A stretch of 64,000 nt of DNA from an uncultured Pseudomonadota bacterium (GTDB lineage: Bacteria > Myxococcota_A > UBA796 > GCA-2862545), in the NCBI GenBank assembly GCA_913061235.1, contig CAJXTB010000008.1, forward strand, positions 1 through 64,000. Reading direction: 5' to 3'. Shown piece by piece: positions 33,533 to 41,449 of the stretch (position 1 is the first letter of the stretch; each line of letters starts with the position of its first letter). Below the pieces are notes generated by a model. The model ran no database searches. It worked only from the letters and a program-made list of their open reading frames with translations, and was not told the DNA's origin. A program made the position numbers and the translations under genes.

Positions 33533-34312
33533 ATGCCCTCAGACCCCAATACAGTCGCCGTCGCAATCACCGCAGCGGTGACAACATTGACCAAAGAGTC
33601 CTATGAAGACTCGCTCGGCCCGTCCGCTAAGGTAATAGGCGAGATCGTTGCGTTGCCCCCACGGTTCCTTCGTTCTGTGCTGTTTCCATTGTTCAAGCGG
33701 GTGGCCGTCAAAGAGAAGGAGTACCAAGACTGGTTGGAGAGCCATTTGCTGCAGAAGCTTGCTGGGATTCCAGAAGATCGCCTGCAAGAGCCACCACTCG
33801 CCCTCACAATGGCCGTTTTGGAGCGTGCCCCCCTGGTCTATGACGAAATCGACCTTCGCGAGATGTACACTCACTTGTTGGTGGCTGCGATGGATAATGG
33901 CAGAGCGGATGTCGTTCACCCATCATTCCCGTACATTATTGAACAGCTGTCGCCGCATGAGGCACGATTATTCAAGCTCATTACTCGCCAAGGCCAGGTG
34001 GTTGTGGCGGAAGGGCAGGCGGCGTCTACGGACGGAGCAGAGTACGATATGTCGAGGGTTTTCGATGCTCTCTGCCATTCCGTGGGTATTGAACTGCCCC
34101 AAACAAATGCAGCACTGGACAATCTTCGTAGGTTGCGATTGGTCCGATTGGATTGGTCACGTTCTACCGCGCTATCGCATGAACCGGCCCTCTTTCAGGC
34201 GCCAGTGTCAGGTGCATTCGTCCACACTTCAGAAAGCTGCCAGCTGAACATTACGGATTACGGGATGGATTTCGCGGCGGCATGCATTGGCGACGAGCCG
34301 AAAGACCTGTAA
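33533..34312 (+). CDS. Abi-alpha (DUF4393) family abortive-infection protein
   Basis: This 259-residue protein starts at ATG 33533 with TTGGAGAG upstream. The pattern KESYEDSLGPSAKVIGEIVALPPRFLR, then LAGIPEDRLQEPP, ERAPLVYDEIDLREMYTHLLVAAMD and HPSFPYIIEQLSPHEARLFK is characteristic of DUF4393/Abi-alpha proteins, found in phage-defence loci. The last 80 residues are a variable domain. It stands alone between two copies of a resolvase 3' end. The molecular mechanism is unknown. Lower GC than the core genome suggests recent acquisition. Confidence 0.7.
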   Translation: MPSDPNTVAVAITAAVTTLTKESYEDSLGPSAKVIGEIVALPPRFLRSVLFPLFKRVAVKEKEYQDWLESHLLQKLAGIPEDRLQEPPLALTMAVLERAPLVYDEIDLREMYTHLLVAAMDNGRADVVHPSFPYIIEQLSPHEARLFKLITRQGQVVVAEGQAASTDGAEYDMSRVFDALCHSVGIELPQTNAALDNLRRLRLVRLDWSRSTALSHEPALFQAPVSGAFVHTSESCQLNITDYGMDFAAACIGDEPKDL

Positions 34313-34936
34313 CAGAGTGTCATACCTCGAAGATTTATGCGATTGGTGGATGCGAAACGGCTTGCCGGAATCCTCCTTTGCCGTGGAGCCAAACCGACAG
34401 CGACTCCACATTTAAGGGAAGTGCCGAGCCTCGCAGATGCCCACTGCGTCCACATAGGGGGACGACCGCACGACGATACCCTCGGCTCTAGTACGGCCCG
34501 TTTCGAGTCTCTTCGAGTAGGGTGAGCGAGAACCGCTCCGCGTTGACGCCGTTCATTTCTACGTCTTCCAGCGTCAACGTCATCGCGGCGGAGCTGGAGC
34601 AGTCGCGCGGAAGGGCAAGGTCGTGTGCCGCGTGAAGGAGCCAGCGCCGGTGGATCCCCATCCATTCACCTATGGGCGCACGACCAAAAACATCCAGAAT
34701 GTCCACGCCAAAAGAGGGACGTATCAAGTTCATCCATCCGGACCCATACGGCCCACTACAAAGCGTGTACAGTGAGCTCTACGGTGTCGACTAAAGACAG
34801 CGTTTCGTTGCGGTTAAATCTTTTTCTCTTGGTTCAACCGCTCAACCGCCCCTGATATTCATCCGATAGTATTGACGAGACACAGACTGGATACACCTCT
34901 AGTAACAACACGCTGGATGTTCCAGTAGAGTGGACT
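34313..34936. other. Spacer between Abi-alpha and the TIGR04255 operon
   Basis: It contains the right direct repeat and otherwise no firm gene. A minus-strand frame 34488-34733 (81 residues, ending VNAERFSLTLLEETRNGPY) has protein-like composition but no clear start and could be a relic. The 34790-34930 stretch is AT-rich (GTTAAATCTTTTTCTCTTGG near 34812) and probably holds the operon promoter. Confidence 0.35.
34463..34491 (+). repeat. Direct repeat, right copy
   Basis: The partner of 33454-33482, ending in the same CTCTAG. In one frame it encodes TARRYPRL then a stop, against STARRYLRL then a stop in the resolvase. It is therefore either a target-site-like duplication or the remnant end of a second resolvase gene. 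Confidence 0.75.
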
Positions 34937-35758
34937 ATGGACGCGCCGTCCCACCTTGCCAAACTTGGAACTCTGATGCCTTTCCCGCAAACCGAGCGAT
35001 TTGAGTACTCAGTCAACCCCTTGGTTCGCGTCGAATGTACGCTGGAATTTCCGAAGAACCTGGAATTAGAGGCCAAGCTCCCCGCTGGATTTCAGCGTCG
35101 AGTACAGAAAGATTTTCCAGAGTACGAAGAGGTGACACCCAACATGGCCTCCGGCACCTCAGACGTCATGAAGCAATTTCTGGCGGCAATGACGTCGGCC
35201 CCTCATCTAAAGGTCCAACATCGGTTCTTAACTGCGGATGGGTTTGGCTCCGTCACGCTTGCTTCGACGTCCCTGGCCTTTCGTTCAACCAACTACACCT
35301 CATGGCCGGCGTTCTCAAGCCAGCTTTGGGCAGTGCTAGACGCGTTCCAAGAAGAATACGAGATTCCTTACTTCAAAGGCGCCAAGCTGCGCTACCTGAA
35401 TTTCATTCCAAAAAACGGTTTTGAACCGCCCATTCAGTCGATGACAGAGCTTATCAATCCAGAGCTGTCAGGGCCGTTGACCCACGACACGCTGGGTACT
35501 GCGATCACTAAGTACGCCGGGGAGTTGAACATCGACCTCACGTGTCAAGGGAACATGACGCTGAAGTACGGATACGCTGGCACGGACACGAATGTGTTCG
35601 TCATTGACTCCACATGTGCGGTTGGAGGTCTAAATCTTGACCGTAATCAAGTCCGAGGACTCCTAGTTGACTTTAACAAGCAATCAGGTAGATTGTTTCG
35701 CTGGGCAACAACCGACGCTTTGCGGGAAGCCCTTAGCAATTACGTGGAGGGAGAGTGA
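34937..35758 (+). CDS. TIGR04255 family protein, first gene of a candidate defence operon
   Basis: This 273-residue protein starts at ATG 34937, or possibly ATG 34976 (MPFPQTERFEYS). The segment YSVNPLVRVECTLEFPKNLEL, then PAGFQRRVQKDFPEYEE, is the signature start of the sporadically distributed TIGR04255 family. The remainder is mixed beta strands (SVTLASTSLAFRSTNY, LRYLNFIPKNG). The family is widespread in accessory islands but its biochemical role is not established. The stop overlaps the next GTG by 3 bases (GTGA), which ties it to two further genes. Confidence 0.65.
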   Translation: MDAPSHLAKLGTLMPFPQTERFEYSVNPLVRVECTLEFPKNLELEAKLPAGFQRRVQKDFPEYEEVTPNMASGTSDVMKQFLAAMTSAPHLKVQHRFLTADGFGSVTLASTSLAFRSTNYTSWPAFSSQLWAVLDAFQEEYEIPYFKGAKLRYLNFIPKNGFEPPIQSMTELINPELSGPLTHDTLGTAITKYAGELNIDLTCQGNMTLKYGYAGTDTNVFVIDSTCAVGGLNLDRNQVRGLLVDFNKQSGRLFRWATTDALREALSNYVEGE

Positions 35759-36342
35759 GTTCCAAGGACAAAGTTGTCGAATTGCCTCGCGTCGTCCACG
35801 AAGAAGCCCCATTCACTGAGCGGAAGTCGGCGTTCCGAGTGCCCATGGAACTCGGAAATTCGTTTGAGTGGAACGATACTCCGGTTTCGCTGGGGCATCG
35901 CACAGAGGCTAGCGTCACGGCCGTCAAGCATGGCGACTTCGGTACAGCGAGTATTCCTGGACTGCTTAGAGGGATTGGCTGGCTGTTGTTCGGCGTCGCA
36001 TCCGAAGTTGAAGCCACGAAACTCCGCCATCAGAAACGACGCCATGCATACGACCATGCGCTGGCTGGGTTCTCGTCCAATCGGGACTTCCTAGGACTAC
36101 AACTCAGTCACGCCTGGGGTAATGTGCCGGAGGAGGACTTCCGGTTTGCCTGCGACCATCACCTGAGCACGAAGGAACAAGCTATTTCTGGTGACGTGCG
36201 TCAGATGATCACCACGTTGGCACGGACATCATCCGTCGCGTTGGACGCGGAGACTCTATCTGAAGTGTTCAACGTGCGATTGCACGACGTTGAACGACTA
36301 CTGATGGCTATTCACGGCGAAGACCACCAGAGCGCATTGTGA
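35755..36342 (+). CDS. Middle protein of the TIGR04255 operon, unrecognised
   Basis: This 195-residue protein starts at GTG 35755 inside the stop of the TIGR04255 gene (GTGA). The first 70 residues look disordered and charged. IPGLLRGIGWLLFGVAS could be a short hydrophobic or amphipathic helix. The C-terminal half is helical and ends with a possible small DNA-binding-like helix pair (DAETLSEVFNVRLHDVERLL). No family is recognised. The stop overlaps the next gene in the same GTGA manner. Confidence 0.5.
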   Translation: MSSKDKVVELPRVVHEEAPFTERKSAFRVPMELGNSFEWNDTPVSLGHRTEASVTAVKHGDFGTASIPGLLRGIGWLLFGVASEVEATKLRHQKRRHAYDHALAGFSSNRDFLGLQLSHAWGNVPEEDFRFACDHHLSTKEQAISGDVRQMITTLARTSSVALDAETLSEVFNVRLHDVERLLMAIHGEDHQSAL

Positions 36343-36782
36343 GTGGTAGCCAGGACAAGCTGGCGAAACTGACTCAGTGCGACACGTCCATAGAAGGACT
36401 GACCGTTGTGGGGTCCTCTCGCCATCCACTTCCTCTGGCACGAGGCATCGTAAAATACTGCGATAAGCCATGTTATCGGTTCGTTGCAAAGCACAACGTA
36501 GAAGCTCAAATCACGAAAGAATTCCCTGCCGATTTCGATGAAAAAGCCAGGTTCGACCACCAACGCGACGTAAAATCGCAAACCACATCGAACTACCAGG
36601 TGGTTTGTGAGGACGTAGTCGTCCACAGCCTGACGCCGCGATTCAAGCAGAAACTCATCAATCGTTCTAGCACCCACAAAGCTAACCAGTGGAAATTCAC
36701 CTCCCAAACGGAGGTGAAGGTCACGCGGCCCCATCGGGCAATCCTGAACGCTCAAGCAAACCGGAACGCGAAAGAGGCCTAG
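36339..36782 (+). CDS. Third protein of the TIGR04255 operon, unrecognised
   Basis: This 147-residue protein starts at GTG 36339 (GTGA overlap). It is basic, with a C-terminus rich in Lys and Arg (RFKQKLINRSSTHKANQWKF, KVTRPHRAILNAQANRNAK). It has two cysteines in CDKPC and no membrane segment. A nucleic-acid- or ribosome-binding role is possible but unproven. The strict overlaps across all three genes argue that the products form one complex or pathway. Confidence 0.5.
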   Translation: MSGSQDKLAKLTQCDTSIEGLTVVGSSRHPLPLARGIVKYCDKPCYRFVAKHNVEAQITKEFPADFDEKARFDHQRDVKSQTTSNYQVVCEDVVVHSLTPRFKQKLINRSSTHKANQWKFTSQTEVKVTRPHRAILNAQANRNAKEA

Positions 36783-36804
36783 CGTATTGTCAGATCGAGG
36801 GCGG

Positions 36805-37110
36805 TCATGCTTCGCACACCTGGCCGACGAACACCGGGTACGGGTTACACAACCTCCATGCTCGGAAATCGACTTCTGACGATGCGTGGCATTCAGCTCT
36901 CCAAGCATCACGACGCCTCCACAAGGCATGCGCCTGATCGTGGTCCGGACAGAACGCGACGTCGTGAGGAATGTTCAAATCGAGCCACCAGGCGTCGAGT
37001 GATTCAGAATCAGTCCAAACAGTTCGGTCGCATTCGACCTGTTCGCAGGTGTAGGCCGTTCCCCCGGGTTGGGGGTCACACCGTCTCGGCATCCCTGGAG
37101 AACTCACCAC
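36805..37110 (-). CDS. Small Cys-rich protein, putative zinc binder
   Basis: This frame of 101 residues starts at GTG 37110, with ATG 37092 as an alternative. CDPQPGGTAYTCEQVEC, then DAWWLDLNIPHDVAFCPDH, gives four or five cysteines and a final His in a layout that looks like a small zinc ribbon. Such proteins are common among phage small genes. It is the downstream-most gene of a minus-strand group that continues to 39055. Function unknown. Confidence 0.4.
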   Translation of the reverse strand: MVSSPGMPRRCDPQPGGTAYTCEQVECDRTVWTDSESLDAWWLDLNIPHDVAFCPDHDQAHALWRRRDAWRAECHASSEVDFRAWRLCNPYPVFVGQVCEA

Positions 37111-37373
37111 GCCTCACTAGGTGTGAGCAGGTGGGTTCCGATAGCCATTCGAGCCCGCGCCTTCGGTCCGCTCAACAACCGCTTCAACACGCGATTCGCT
37201 TCGCCGGCGCTCCTTGGCTAAGGGTATTGACGAAGCGCGTTGAACGACCAAGCTTCTCCGTGTGGGAAGGTCGTGGTGCGCTTGTGGAAGTCCACCGACG
37301 GGTCCCGCCCATCATCATTCTTGGCATGTGTCGCGCAGTTCCTCGAGTACGGCCGCGACCACGGCCGACCGTG

Positions 37374-37640
37374 TCATGTGGTCGGCGGCCTGCAGCTTGA
37401 TGAGCTGCAGGTGCATGTCATCATACGTGCCTCGTTAGGCCATGTAACGGCCGATAGCAATATGGCCTTCAAGCAGGACGGCCGCGGCCAAGTGCCGACC
37501 AGGTCCCGGAAGCTGTCGCCCACATGCTGCCAAGCATGTTCGAAATCTGGGACCTCACCATGCAATGCCAACTGGAAACCCAGTCCATCTAGGCGTAGCG
37601 CCAGCAGTGTCGGCACGCCGTCTTGGAGAAGCCGGCTCAT
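37374..37640 (-). CDS. Small translationally coupled hypothetical protein
   Basis: This 88-residue frame begins at ATG 37640, overlapping the stop of the upstream gene (ATGA). The first 60 residues (MSRLLQDGVPTLLALRLDGL and onward) look like real protein, while the Ser/Cys/Thr-rich end looks like a run-on. In another minus frame, 37315-37416 encodes a helical 33-residue piece (MHLQLIKLQAADHMTRSAVV...) interrupted upstream by a stop. The stretch may hold decayed overlapping genes. From 37111 to 37314 nothing else is supported. Confidence 0.35.
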   Translation of the reverse strand: MSRLLQDGVPTLLALRLDGLGFQLALHGEVPDFEHAWQHVGDSFRDLVGTWPRPSCLKAILLSAVTWPNEARMMTCTCSSSSCRPPTT

Positions 37641-38011
37641 GCCACCACCAACGACCACACATCCACGGAGCGCGTCACGCCATTCTGAATGACGTCGACC
37701 CGACCACCAGAGCCTCCCGTGATGGTCGCCGGTAGACCCAGGTAGACAACAGCCGCATTTGCGCGGAAACGGTGGCCTCGCGCCTCGCGAGCGAACCGCA
37801 ACCCCTCGTCTGCAGGCGTGAGCTCAAACGAGTCCCAGGCACCATCGGCCTCAACGCACCCGACGTGCGCCCCTTCGAACATGAGGCGACCGTCTACTTT
37901 CACCGTCTTGAGGCGAAACTCTTCTCCGGCCGCGACCGCCTCCTCGCACTCGGCGCAGGAAGGAAAGGTCTTTTTCCAGGTCTTGTCTGCAATTCGAACA
38001 ACTTCAGCCAT
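37637..38011 (-). CDS. Hypothetical protein with Cys pair, phage-like
   Basis: This 124-residue protein starts at ATG 38011 with GGGAG six bases upstream. TFPSCAECEEAVAAGEEFRL and FEGAHVGCVEADG supply three cysteines and one histidine, which could bind a metal. The second half is beta-rich (VVYLGLPATITGGSGGRVDVI). No family is recognised. Part of the minus-strand small-gene group. Confidence 0.5.
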   Translation of the reverse strand: MAEVVRIADKTWKKTFPSCAECEEAVAAGEEFRLKTVKVDGRLMFEGAHVGCVEADGAWDSFELTPADEGLRFAREARGHRFRANAAVVYLGLPATITGGSGGRVDVIQNGVTRSVDVWSLVVA

Positions 38012-38132
38012 GGTGGCTCCCAGTAAATGGCCGCAAAGGACCTAGGCAAATTGATGGGCTACGGAAACGTTTCCAAAACACGAGATTCGTTGCTCATGAC
38101 GTTCGCTCTCGCCGCAGGGACAGAATTCGGTC

Positions 38133-38789
38133 TCAAGCGTCTGGAGCTGTCCAGTGTCCGGACGACACACCTTTGGTCAGCGCGTCGCGAATGACATCCG
38201 GCAAATCTGCGGACGTCTTCGCAAGCTCCTCAAGTGCTGCGAGTGCGCTCAGCTGGCGCGCCTTGTTGGCGGCCACCGAAACGATGTAGGCAGCGCTGAT
38301 GGCGAGTCGCTTCCCAATCGAGCCCGTCTTGGCCTCACGACTCTGACGAATCTTGCTGCCTTCGCGCAGTCGACGCTGGTACTCCAAGATGAGCGCTACG
38401 TGTTTCTCCCATTGGTTGGCTCTCTCCACAGGCCCCGGGCCGTCAGTGGTCTCGCCAGCCTGGCTAGCCAGCCTGTGTTTCACTGTGTGTTCGGTGACCA
38501 CGCCGTCAACAACGCGGATGCCTTGGAAGGTGTCGCCCTGGTTCCAGACCAAAAGGAGGTCAGCGTTCCCCTTGGTGTGGCAAAGGCAATCGATGAGAGA
38601 GTCGTAGCTTCGACCAGAGCCCCCGCCATGCCAGACCATAGGCAAAACACCATCGGGTGCTAGGCCGTCCTCAAAGAAGCTGCTCTCCGGGGCTTCATAT
38701 CCATGCTTCTCGCGCAGCAGATTGAAGTCCTCAACGGTCATCGTGAGGCTTCCGCAGAGGTAGTTGACTGATTCGATATTGTGACTCAA
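38133..38789 (-). CDS. Hypothetical protein coupled to the Acb2/Tad1-like gene
   Basis: This 218-residue frame uses TTG 38789, overlapping the upstream stop; ATG 38741 (MTVEDFNLL) is a reasonable alternative start giving 202 residues. An acidic N-terminal domain (DGVLPMVWHGGGSGRSYDSL, LLLVWNQGDTFQGIRVVDG) is followed by a helical, basic C-terminal part with a long Ala/Leu helix (LAISAAYIVSVAANKARQLSALAALEELA). No family is recognised. Gene order suggests a phage or prophage remnant. Confidence 0.5.
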   Translation of the reverse strand: MSHNIESVNYLCGSLTMTVEDFNLLREKHGYEAPESSFFEDGLAPDGVLPMVWHGGGSGRSYDSLIDCLCHTKGNADLLLVWNQGDTFQGIRVVDGVVTEHTVKHRLASQAGETTDGPGPVERANQWEKHVALILEYQRRLREGSKIRQSREAKTGSIGKRLAISAAYIVSVAANKARQLSALAALEELAKTSADLPDVIRDALTKGVSSGHWTAPDA

Positions 38790-39055
38790 GGTAAATCCTT
38801 CTGTTCAGGCACGGGGTGGCTCATGGGTCGTCTCGCTTCAGCTCCGGGCTGGTTTGGCGCCGCTGTCGCGGCGACCGCGCAGCGGACAGCAGCGTCCTTG
38901 GCCTCAAGGAGCTTGCGCAACGCAACTGTCCGCTCCGGTGTCCTGGGCAGCGTGTCGACGACATCCGCTGCGAGCTCACAGAGCGGACGGGACACTGCTC
39001 TGTGGTACTTGGGCAGGTGCTCGTATTTGAACCACTGCAGCATGGGTTCAGTCAT
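38786..39055 (-). CDS. Acb2/Tad1-like small phage protein, candidate anti-defence sponge
   Basis: This 89-residue protein starts at ATG 39055 (GTG 39088 upstream is possible). MLQWFKYEHLPKYHRAVSRP, then a helix and RTPERTVALRKLLEAKDAAVR, matches a widespread phage small protein built as two helices joined by P-x-x-ER-x-x-ALRKL-x-E. This resembles the hairpin of Acb2/Tad1 proteins, which trap cyclic-nucleotide signals of CBASS and Thoeris defences. Whether it binds nucleotides is unknown. The Pro-rich tail is extra. It sits beside candidate defence operons. Confidence 0.5.
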   Translation of the reverse strand: MTEPMLQWFKYEHLPKYHRAVSRPLCELAADVVDTLPRTPERTVALRKLLEAKDAAVRCAVAATAAPNQPGAEARRPMSHPVPEQKDLP

Positions 39056-39816
39056 GACAGCTGCCCAATGCGGTCCGTTGGCGGTCACTACGGAGCCGTC
39101 CCCGCATGTCCACGAATGCAGGAAATAGAGGACGTTCGGCCGTGCTCCGACTCAACCTTCTAGCAAGACAAAACCGCGCTCTCATGCGCTTAGTTCCCTT
39201 GCAACCACTGCCTGCTAATCCGTGTGTCGCCGGTTCGACTCCAGCAACGGGCCGCAGGTTCTCCACTCCGGCCGCCGTGCCCACTATGTGCCCACACGAG
39301 TGCGGCGGAACCTGTCGTTTGGTGTCGCGGGCCGTCGTGCCGGCCACTCTCGTTACACACGAACAACCGTTGTTATTCGTCGAACTACGGGTTGGTCCGA
39401 ATGCTGGACCGACTCCCATCATCCGCCGCCAACTTTTCGGACGCCCATGGACGTCGTAGCTGGGTAGTTCACGCACAGCTGTGCCTTTGGCTCCTATGCA
39501 ACGGACACCCAAGCCTTCGCGCTCTGCCCGAAAAGAAAGGCCGTCCCATCATCAGAGCCACCGGTGGTCCACTGATGCGGGTGGACATGCGTAGTGACTC
39601 CCAGGTGAGTTCCACCGTTGAATTCATGCAACGCCGCACACCTAGGGGATCGCAACCGGTCTAGGCCGCTCAAAAACGGACGAAAACGAGCGGTTTTACG
39701 ACGCATGTCTTATGTCCCTGCCGCAGCCGGGAGTTTGAGTAGCGGACGCGAGGGACCTCATGTCGGAGTCACCTCGGGATAGTCCGAAACCCGTCTGTTT
39801 GAGAAGGAAGTGAGTG
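39056..39816. other. Noncoding boundary region with tRNA 3'-half-like remnant
   Basis: No gene is supported; open frames on both strands have shadow composition. At 39229-39245 GCCGGTTCGACTCCAGC forms a T-arm with four of five stem pairs. An anticodon-loop-like CTGCTAA lies at 39212-39218. No matching 5' half or acceptor stem was found, so it is a fragment. Such pieces commonly mark integrative-element ends. Near 39670-39700 an AT-rich GAAAACGAGCGGTTTTACGACG stretch may lie in the promoter of the RRM gene. Confidence 0.4.
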
Positions 39817-40182
39817 ATGTCGAAGAAGTTGTTCGTCGGTGGTCTGGCCTGGGCCACGAGTGATGAGTCAATGCGCGAAGCGTTTTCCGCATTTGGTGAA
39901 GTTACCGATGCCAAAGTAATTCTGGACCGTGACACCGGTCGTTCCCGTGGCTTCGGCTTCGTCACCTTCACCGATGGCGCTGCAGCAGACGCCGCTATCG
40001 AGAAGATGGACGGTGCCGATCTTGACGGACGCGCAATCCGCGTCAACGAAGCCCAAGAGCGCTCGCGCGGCGGCGGCGGCGGCGGCGGTGGTCGCGGCGG
40101 CTACGGCGGCGGCGGTGGTGGTCGTGGCGGCGGCGGTGGATACGGCGGCGGCGGCGGTGGTCGCGGCGGCTGGGACCGCTAG
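39817..40182 (+). CDS. Glycine-rich RNA-binding protein (single RRM)
   Basis: This 121-residue protein starts at ATG 39817 with GGAAG upstream. The RRM spans residues 4-80 with RNP2 KLFVGGL and RNP1 RGFGFVTF intact. The tail is almost pure Gly/Arg with Tyr (RGG-type, runs of glycine from 40070 to 40170). Such bacterial Rbp proteins are typically cold- or stress-related RNA chaperones. A strong terminator follows at 40250. It is the first clearly chromosomal gene after the accessory region. Confidence 0.9.
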   Translation: MSKKLFVGGLAWATSDESMREAFSAFGEVTDAKVILDRDTGRSRGFGFVTFTDGAAADAAIEKMDGADLDGRAIRVNEAQERSRGGGGGGGGRGGYGGGGGGRGGGGGYGGGGGGRGGWDR

Positions 40183-40249
40183 TCACCAGCATTCGTACGG
40201 TGGTGCTCGGTACGGTGACCACGTCACACACCCCAGCACCATCTCTATG

Positions 40250-40282
40250 ACAGGGGATCGGCACTCATTGCCGGTCCCCTGT
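40250..40282 (+). terminator. Rho-independent terminator of the RRM gene
   Basis: A 14-bp stem (ACAGGGGATCGGCA paired with TGCCGGTCCCCTGT, one G-T pair) with a 5-base loop is followed by TTCGTTGTT. It lies 68 bases after the RRM stop and ahead of the transferase gene at 40317. Confidence 0.8.
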
Positions 40283-40316
40283 TTCGTTGTTCACTCGCCA
40301 ACACCCGTGTAATCGC

Positions 40317-41375
40317 ATGGCGTCTTACACACGCATTGAGCGCCCCAACCAGCTGACTCCAGAGCAGCTCGATGACTACCTCGCACGAGGGTGGTACCGC
40401 ATCGGCCAGACGTTGATGACGTGCCGATTCTTGGTGTTCGAGGACGTGCTGCGCTCCACCATCTGGACACGACTTGACCTACGCCAACATGCGCTTCGAA
40501 AGGGACAGCGCAAGCAGCTCGCACGCATCCGGCGCGAGTTTGACGTCAGGATTGGCCCCCTGGTCGTCGACGCAGAGCGAGAGTCCGTCTACCAAGCCTA
40601 TCGAGCCACTGCACGTGGCGAACGCAGCCCAACCCTGGACCACTTTCTCTACGAAGAGACCGACCGCGACCTGTTCGACACTCGAGAGGTCAGCATCTGG
40701 CGTGATGGCGTACTTGTCGCCTTCAGCTGGTTCGATGTCGGTGAATCGACCCTGCAGAGCCTCCTAGGTGCATTTCTACCAGAGGAGCAACGATGGGGCC
40801 TCGGCTACGCTTCTATGCTGTTGGAGCTCGAATGGGGGCTGAACCACGGCTACCACTATCACTACAGCGGGTACATCATGCCCGGAGAGCCGGCGATGGA
40901 TTACAAACTCCGCGCCGGCGATATGCAATGGCTGGATACGACAGGTCAATGGCATCCATGGGAGTCATTCAACCCTGACCAAACCCCAGAGCGCGCGTTG
41001 ACAGAAGCCCTCCAGGCCGTCACGCAAGCACTCGTTGCGTGTGGAATCCCTACCACCGTTCGCGACTACGCAATGTTCGAGGCGCCAGCCTACGACCCGT
41101 CGCTTTCCAAATGCATGACGGCGCCACGCGTGGCAGAGTGCTTTCCTAGCACCCACACAACGTCAGTACTGTTCATCATGTACGACCTTGACTCCGCACT
41201 GTACGGCGTGACTAGGGCAACACGAGCAACGGGTATCGTCAAGCCTCCCGACCCCAACGTTCGCCCAAGGCACGTCGATCTGTTCTTAATCGGCGAGCCG
41301 ATTGGGACATTTAGCAGCATAGCGGACGTCGTTCATTCGCTTCAGAGACGCCTCGGTGCGGGTCGGTCCACGTAG
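40317..41375 (+). CDS. Bpt/Ate-like aminoacyl-tRNA--protein transferase
   Basis: This 352-residue protein starts at ATG 40317. YLARGWYRIGQTLMTCRFL, RSTIWTRLDLRQHALRKGQRK, an FDVRIGPLVVDAERESVYQAYRA segment, and RWGLGYASMLLELEWGL...YHYHYSGYIMPGEPAMDYK fit the GNAT-type C-terminal domain of arginyl/leucyl-tRNA-protein transferases (Bpt and Ate). These attach an amino acid from charged tRNA to acidic N-termini to mark proteins for ClpAP. The N-terminal Cys cluster is weak, and a C-terminal extension of about 100 residues is uncharacterised. Substrate specificity cannot be read. Confidence 0.7.
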   Translation: MASYTRIERPNQLTPEQLDDYLARGWYRIGQTLMTCRFLVFEDVLRSTIWTRLDLRQHALRKGQRKQLARIRREFDVRIGPLVVDAERESVYQAYRATARGERSPTLDHFLYEETDRDLFDTREVSIWRDGVLVAFSWFDVGESTLQSLLGAFLPEEQRWGLGYASMLLELEWGLNHGYHYHYSGYIMPGEPAMDYKLRAGDMQWLDTTGQWHPWESFNPDQTPERALTEALQAVTQALVACGIPTTVRDYAMFEAPAYDPSLSKCMTAPRVAECFPSTHTTSVLFIMYDLDSALYGVTRATRATGIVKPPDPNVRPRHVDLFLIGEPIGTFSSIADVVHSLQRRLGAGRST

Positions 41376-41449
41376 CGCCCGACGACGACCGAAAAATTTT
41401 CAACGCATAGGCCAATGATGGGCTACGATTTGCTATCCATGGAGCCTTC

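Noticed and set aside
34282..34491. 69-codon plus frame ending in the resolvase-like repeat
   Set aside because: Only its last eight or nine codons resemble a resolvase; the rest has no similarity, so it is listed as a repeat, not a gene.
37240..37692. Plus-strand frame opposite the minus-strand small genes
   Set aside because: Arg/Ser/Pro-rich second half and no ribosome-binding site; minus strand has an ATGA-coupled start here.
39048..39512. Minus-strand frame with an AGVEPATHGL segment
   Set aside because: This residue pattern is a known artefact of translating the reverse strand of tRNA 3' ends, and it falls on the tRNA-like remnant.
40060..40175. GGCGGC-rich repeat as a possible structural DNA element
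   Set aside because: Explained by the Gly/Arg-rich tail of the RRM protein.
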